Origin: Pseudoduganella namucuonensis
GTDB taxonomy: Bacteria; Pseudomonadota; Gammaproteobacteria; Burkholderiales; Burkholderiaceae_D
Direction of reading: 5' to 3'
Assembly (NCBI RefSeq): GCF_900116645.1
Contig: NZ_FPBO01000006.1
Location: 124,001 to 188,000 of the forward strand
DNA length: 64,000 nucleotides
In this document: in pieces, positions 60,018-64,000 of the stretch
How positions within the stretch are numbered: position 1 is the first letter of the stretch
Layout of the letters: every line of letters starts with the position of its first letter
Notes under the pieces: generated by a model
What the model saw: only the letters and a program-made list of their open reading frames with translations
What the model was told of the DNA's origin: nothing
The model's database searches: none
Translations under genes and position numbers: made by a program

Positions 60018-60146
60018 CAATCGCCTTTCGCCGCGGCCCCGCCGCATGGTGCCCGTACTATAGAGCCGCGCCGGCCATTCATCAAGTTGTCATATTTCGC
60101 AGGCATTATTGCGTTGAAGCAATTTCAATCCCCTACGGAATCCCCC

Positions 60147-62189
60147 ATGAAGACCCTCCTCCGCCCTGCCATCGCCCTGATGCAGCGCCTGCGCCTGTTC
60201 CACAAGTTCATGCTCGTTACGCTGGTGTTCCTGTTGCCGCTGCTGTTGGTGGCGGCGTTGCTGATGAACGAGTTGCACAAGTCCATAGCCGTCACCGAGC
60301 GCGAGCAGCGCGGCGTGGCCTACATCGGCCAGTTGAAGGACGTCACCCGGCTGGTGCAGCGGCACCGCGCGCTGGAACGGCTGCGCCTGGCCGCCCGCCA
60401 GCAGGTCGACGGCAAGGCGCTGCGCGACGACATCGCGTTCCGCTTGAAACGCCTGGATGCCTGGCAGAAGGACGCCGACGGCCTGTCCGGCCTGCCCGAG
60501 TGGGCCGCCGTGCGCCAGGCCTGGAGCGCGCTGTCCGAACGCCAGGCCGCGATGGACGCCAAGGACAGCGTCGCCCTGCACGGCGCCCTGATCGGGCAGA
60601 TCGGCAAGCTCGGCACCCTGGTGGCGGACCGCTCCAGCCTCAGCCTGGACCCGGAGGTGCAGACCTACTACCTGATCGCCACCTTCATCAAGACCCTGCC
60701 GGACATCGCCGAGGACTTGTCGGTGATCGCCGCCCGCGGCGGCGCCTACATCGACAGCGGCCTGTTGGAGGGCAACGAGGACCAGCTGCTGAACGCGACC
60801 GCCATGATCGCCCGCCACAACCTGGACCGCCTGCCGGCCCAGGTCGCGGCCATCCTGCAGCACAATCCGCAATTGAAGGCCGCTTTGCAGCCCCACATGG
60901 GCGCCGCGCCCGCCGCGCTGGCCTTCCTGGAACGCAGCAGGAACGAGGTCACCAACTCCTACAACCAGACCTCCGGCAAGGAATTCAACGCGGCCGCCAA
61001 CCAGGCCATCGACGGCCTGTACGCCTTCGCCGGCGCCTCGGCCAAGGCGCTGGACCAGCTGCTGGCCGAGCGCATGGCGCGCGACCTGCTGCGCCGCGAC
61101 TTGATGCTGCTGGGCGTGCTGGCCGCGATGGCCGCCGCCGCCTACCTGTTCGCCGGCTTCTACCTGTCGTTCTCGCGCGACGTGGGCAGCCTGAACCGCG
61201 CGGTGCAGGCCGCCGCCGCCGGCGACCTCACGCAAACCATCGCCTCCCCCGCGCGCGACGAGATCGGCGCGCTGGTCAACGCCTTCGGCGGCATGACGCG
61301 GGCGCTGGCCACGCTGGTGGAGGGGATCCGCACCGGCGCCGGCCGCATCGCCGACGGCGCCGACGAGCTGGCCGGCGGCAACACCGAGCTGTCCGGCCAC
61401 ACCGAGGCCCAGGCCGGCGACCTGTCGGCCACCGTGGCCTCGATGCGCGCGCTGACGGCCAACGTGCAGCGCAACGCCGCCCACGCCGAGAACGGGCGCC
61501 AACTGGTGCAATCGGCCACCGCCATCGCCCGCCAGGGCGGCCAGAGCGTGGCGGCCGTGGTCGACACCATGGCCGCCATCCGCGCCAGTTCGGACAAGAT
61601 CAGCGACATCATCGGCGTGATCGACGGCATCGCCTTCCAGACCAATATCCTGGCGCTGAACGCGGCGGTCGAGGCGGCGCGCGCCGGCGACCAGGGCCGC
61701 GGCTTCGCGGTGGTGGCCGGCGAGGTGCGCAACCTGGCGCAGCGCTCGGCCGCCGCCGCGCTGGAGATCAAGAAACTGATCGTCGACTCGGTCGGCAAGG
61801 TGGAGGCAGGCAGCGAACTGGTGAACTCGGCCGGCGCCACCATGGAGCAGGTGGTGCGGTCGGTGCAGCAGACCGCCGCCATCATCGCCCAGATCAGCGC
61901 CGCCGAGGCGGCCCAGCGCGCCGAGATCGAACAGGTGGACCACGCGCTGGCCCGCATCGACGATATGACGCGCCAGAACGGCGCACTGGTGCTTCAAGCC
62001 TCTGTAGGAGCGGACCTGCTGCACGACGAGGCCGTACAGCTGAGTCAGGCCGTCAGCCGCTTCCGCCTGGACCACGCGGCCGGCCAGGCGCCCCGCGCCG
62101 CGCTGGAAACCGTGGCCCAGCCCCGCGAACGCAGCGCAAACAAGCCCAGCATCGTGTCGCGGAAGAGGCCCCTGATACGCCAGGGTTGA
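60147..62189 (+). CDS. Methyl-accepting chemotaxis protein
   Basis: A 680-residue receptor with a first membrane segment near residues 18-42 and a large helical periplasmic domain. The second segment is around 319-341 ([20 protein letters not shown]), followed by HAMP. The signalling domain contains the conserved hairpin tip [20 protein letters not shown]. The methyl-accepting half is Ala/Gln/Glu-rich as expected. It is divergent from the two-component operon, and no ligand can be assigned. Confidence 0.93.
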   Translation: MKTLLRPAIALMQRLRLFHKFMLVTLVFLLPLLLVAALLMNELHKSIAVTEREQRGVAYIGQLKDVTRLVQRHRALERLRLAARQQVDGKALRDDIAFRLKRLDAWQKDADGLSGLPEWAAVRQAWSALSERQAAMDAKDSVALHGALIGQIGKLGTLVADRSSLSLDPEVQTYYLIATFIKTLPDIAEDLSVIAARGGAYIDSGLLEGNEDQLLNATAMIARHNLDRLPAQVAAILQHNPQLKAALQPHMGAAPAALAFLERSRNEVTNSYNQTSGKEFNAAANQAIDGLYAFAGASAKALDQLLAERMARDLLRRDLMLLGVLAAMAAAAYLFAGFYLSFSRDVGSLNRAVQAAAAGDLTQTIASPARDEIGALVNAFGGMTRALATLVEGIRTGAGRIADGADELAGGNTELSGHTEAQAGDLSATVASMRALTANVQRNAAHAENGRQLVQSATAIARQGGQSVAAVVDTMAAIRASSDKISDIIGVIDGIAFQTNILALNAAVEAARAGDQGRGFAVVAGEVRNLAQRSAAAALEIKKLIVDSVGKVEAGSELVNSAGATMEQVVRSVQQTAAIIAQISAAEAAQRAEIEQVDHALARIDDMTRQNGALVLQASVGADLLHDEAVQLSQAVSRFRLDHAAGQAPRAALETVAQPRERSANKPSIVSRKRPLIRQG

Positions 62190-62411
62190 GGTTTTATCCC
62201 TGCCGCAATTTGTTGCAGTAGGACTAGACTTACAAGCCGCCATGCAAGGAGCCTACACGGGGGCGGAAAGCCGTCTTATGTTCGCGGCCTACATAAGAAC
62301 TTAAAGTAACTACAACGCGATCGATAAAGTGGAGCGAGAACAGAAGCCCACCCGGAGACAGCAAACCGGCATCGAAACGCTACTGTGTACTTTAAGTCTG
62401 TGAGGAATAAA

Positions 62412-63221
62412 ATGAACAACACTCAACTTGGCGATACCGTGATGCAGGCGCTGCCCCAGGCAATGCCTGTCGATTCCCGGGAATTCAAAGTTGCGTCCCG
62501 GCCGGTTGTCAGCTACAGCGGTACCCAGCAGAACGAACTGCTGGCCGCCCTGCCTCGTGAAGTCCTGGAATCCCTGTTTGAGCATTTGGAACTGGTCGCC
62601 CTGCCGTTCGGCAAGGAACTGTTCGAGTATGGCAGCAAGCTTGAAAACGTGTATTTCCCGACCACCGCCATCGTCTCGCTGCTGTATGTGATGGAGGACG
62701 GCGCCACCACCGAGATCGCGGTGGTGGGCCACGAGGGCGTGGTCGGCGTGTCGATGTTCCCCGGCGAGCGCGCCATGTGCAGCGCCGTCGTGCAGAGCGC
62801 CGGCTACGGCTACCGCCTGAAGGCGCAAGCCCTGCGCGACGCCTTCAACCAGGGCGGCGCCCTGCCCCAGTTGCTGATGCGTTACAACCACGCGCTGTTC
62901 GCCCAGATGGCGCAGAACGCCGTCGGCGGCCGCCACAGCTCGATCGAGCAGAAACTGTGCCGCTGGCTGCTGGACCGCCTGGACCGCTCGGTCAGCAACG
63001 AGTTGAAAGTGACCCAGGAAATGATTTCCATCATGCTGGGCGTGCGCCGCGAAAGCATCACCGCCGCCGCCGGCAAGCTGCAGGAGGACGGCCTGATCAC
63101 CTACCGCCGCGGCAACATCACCGTCATTGATCGTTCAGGCTTGGAACGCTATGCGGGCGAGTGCTATAAGGTGGCGAAAACGGAGTACGATCGCCTGCTG
63201 GTAGACGTGTCCAGCTGCTGA
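62412..63221 (+). CDS. Crp/Fnr-family transcriptional regulator
   Basis: A 269-residue regulator. The cyclic-nucleotide-binding-like domain includes LELVALPFGKELFEYGSKLE and VVGHEGVVGVSMFPGE. It lacks the arginine-serine phosphate cassette of true CRP and the cysteines of FNR. The C-terminal helix-turn-helix is VTQEMISIMLGVRRESITAA. GAGGA six bases upstream fixes ATG 62412. It overlaps the convergent sensor kinase by 98 bases. Confidence 0.9.
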   Translation: MNNTQLGDTVMQALPQAMPVDSREFKVASRPVVSYSGTQQNELLAALPREVLESLFEHLELVALPFGKELFEYGSKLENVYFPTTAIVSLLYVMEDGATTEIAVVGHEGVVGVSMFPGERAMCSAVVQSAGYGYRLKAQALRDAFNQGGALPQLLMRYNHALFAQMAQNAVGGRHSSIEQKLCRWLLDRLDRSVSNELKVTQEMISIMLGVRRESITAAAGKLQEDGLITYRRGNITVIDRSGLERYAGECYKVAKTEYDRLLVDVSSC

Positions 63222-64000
63222 CCCCTTCCCTGCCCGCTCCGCTTCCCTTGCCCCGCAACGGAATATGCACCTCGATACAGGTACCCTTGTCATTGCGGCC
63301 GCGCCGTATGGTGAGGGTGCCTCCCAGCAGCAAAGCCCGCTCCCGCATTCCCAGCAGCCCGTGCGACATCGGCTTCACCAGCGTGTTGGAGGCGATGCCC
63401 ACGCCGTCGTCGATGACCCGCAGCGTCAGCACGTCCTCGCCGCATTGCAGCGTCACGCTAACCTGGGTGGCCTTGGCGTACTTGCGGATATTGGTCAGCG
63501 ATTCCTGCACGATGCGGAACAGCGCGATGGCCAGGCTGGCGTCGCGCGCCTTCGCCACGCCGTCGACATGGCTGGCGATATCGGTGTCGCAGGGCACTTG
63601 CGCCAGGCGGCTGAATTCCTCGCAATAACTCTCGATGGCGGCGCACAAGCCCAGGTTGTCTAGCAGGCTGGGGCGCAGGTTCTCGATGATGCGCCGCTTC
63701 ATCTCCACCGTGTCGAGCAGGGTGGCGCGGGCGCGCTTGAGCTGTGACGCCAGTTCCGGCTGCGTCTTGGCCAGCTGGTGCATGACGGCGGCCACGTCCA
63801 TGCTGATCGAGGTCAGGTTGGCGCCCATCTCGTCGTGCAATTCGCGCGACAGGCGCACCTTTTCCTCCTCGCTGATGCTGATCAGGTGACGCGACAGCAC
63901 CGACAACTGCTCGGTTCGCTGTTCGACCGTGGATTCCAGGTTTTCATTGGCCGACTGCAAGGCGTGCTCGACCGCCGCGCGCGTCATGAAGCTGCGCCGC
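63124..64000 (-). CDS. NarL-type sensor histidine kinase (N-terminus outside window)
   Basis: The C-terminal part of a HisKA_3-type kinase. The H-box is VRLSRELHDEMGANLTSISM. A HATPase domain follows, with RIVQESLTNIRKYAKA, LRVIDDGVGI and GLLGMRERALLLGG. The frame is open through the right edge, so the sensing domain lies beyond 64000. A coiled coil (NENLESTVEQRTEQLSVL) precedes the H-box. The last 32 residues (low-complexity Ser/Pro/Arg) overlap the Crp/Fnr gene on the other strand. Confidence 0.88.
   Translation of the reverse strand, partial: RRSFMTRAAVEHALQSANENLESTVEQRTEQLSVLSRHLISISEEEKVRLSRELHDEMGANLTSISMDVAAVMHQLAKTQPELASQLKRARATLLDTVEMKRRIIENLRPSLLDNLGLCAAIESYCEEFSRLAQVPCDTDIASHVDGVAKARDASLAIALFRIVQESLTNIRKYAKATQVSVTLQCGEDVLTLRVIDDGVGIASNTLVKPMSHGLLGMRERALLLGGTLTIRRGRNDKGTCIEVHIPLRGKGSGAGREGVSSWTRLPAGDRTPFSPPYSTRPHSVPSLNDQ

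Overview
The window is about 64 kb of a mostly GC-rich chromosome. Its gene order (smc-zipA-ligA), the tandem glycine riboswitch before gcvT, the type IV pilus minor-pilin operon and the repeat families together suggest a betaproteobacterium of the Oxalobacteraceae (Massilia/Duganella-like). The placement rests on family resemblance, since no rRNA gene is present.

Layout. 1-6.3 kb: housekeeping genes smc, zipA and ligA (ligA is cut by the window edge). 6.4-7.7 kb: a PAP2 phosphatase and a low-molecular-weight tyrosine phosphatase. 7.7-21.9 kb: a compact mannan/glucomannan utilisation locus with an AGE-family sugar epimerase, a LacI regulator, an MFS sugar transporter, a GH5 mannanase, two SGNH esterases, a GH3 glycosidase, a GH26 lipoprotein mannanase with a CBM10-like module, and a TonB-dependent receptor. 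Three copies of one inverted repeat (AGTTTAG-N9-CTAAACT type) lie upstream of lacI, the transporter and the receptor and probably make the locus one regulon. 22-25.8 kb: a DUF1631 protein, a small charged protein and a ClpP-like protease. 26-27.7 kb: two decayed genes (a porin and a phosphate-binding-like protein with an amber codon) and several palindromic repeats. 27.8-32.6 kb: glycine riboswitch and gcvT-gcvH-gcvP.

32.7-47.1 kb is the accessory part. A TULIP/P47-like protein and a partner gene are divergent from a large winged-helix/NTPase/TPR regulator. The DNA then becomes AT-rich and carries a probable peptide-export system: four short genes whose products end in a Gly-Ala/Gly-Gly leader junction followed by a near-identical acidic, proline-rich ten-residue tail, a 129-residue protein with the same tail, an HlyD adaptor and a C39-peptidase ABC exporter. 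No modification enzyme is visible. This is the most likely undescribed system here. An IscB element follows: upstream omega RNA, an iscB gene with intact catalytic residues, and no transposase.

47.1-64 kb: a small membrane protein and a cupin, prfC, a type IV pilus operon (pilE-fimT-pilV-pilW-pilX-pilY1), a two-component system, a chemotaxis receptor, a Crp/Fnr-type regulator and a NarL-type sensor kinase cut by the right edge. Most remaining long open frames in the GC-rich parts are antisense or out-of-frame shadows and were left out.
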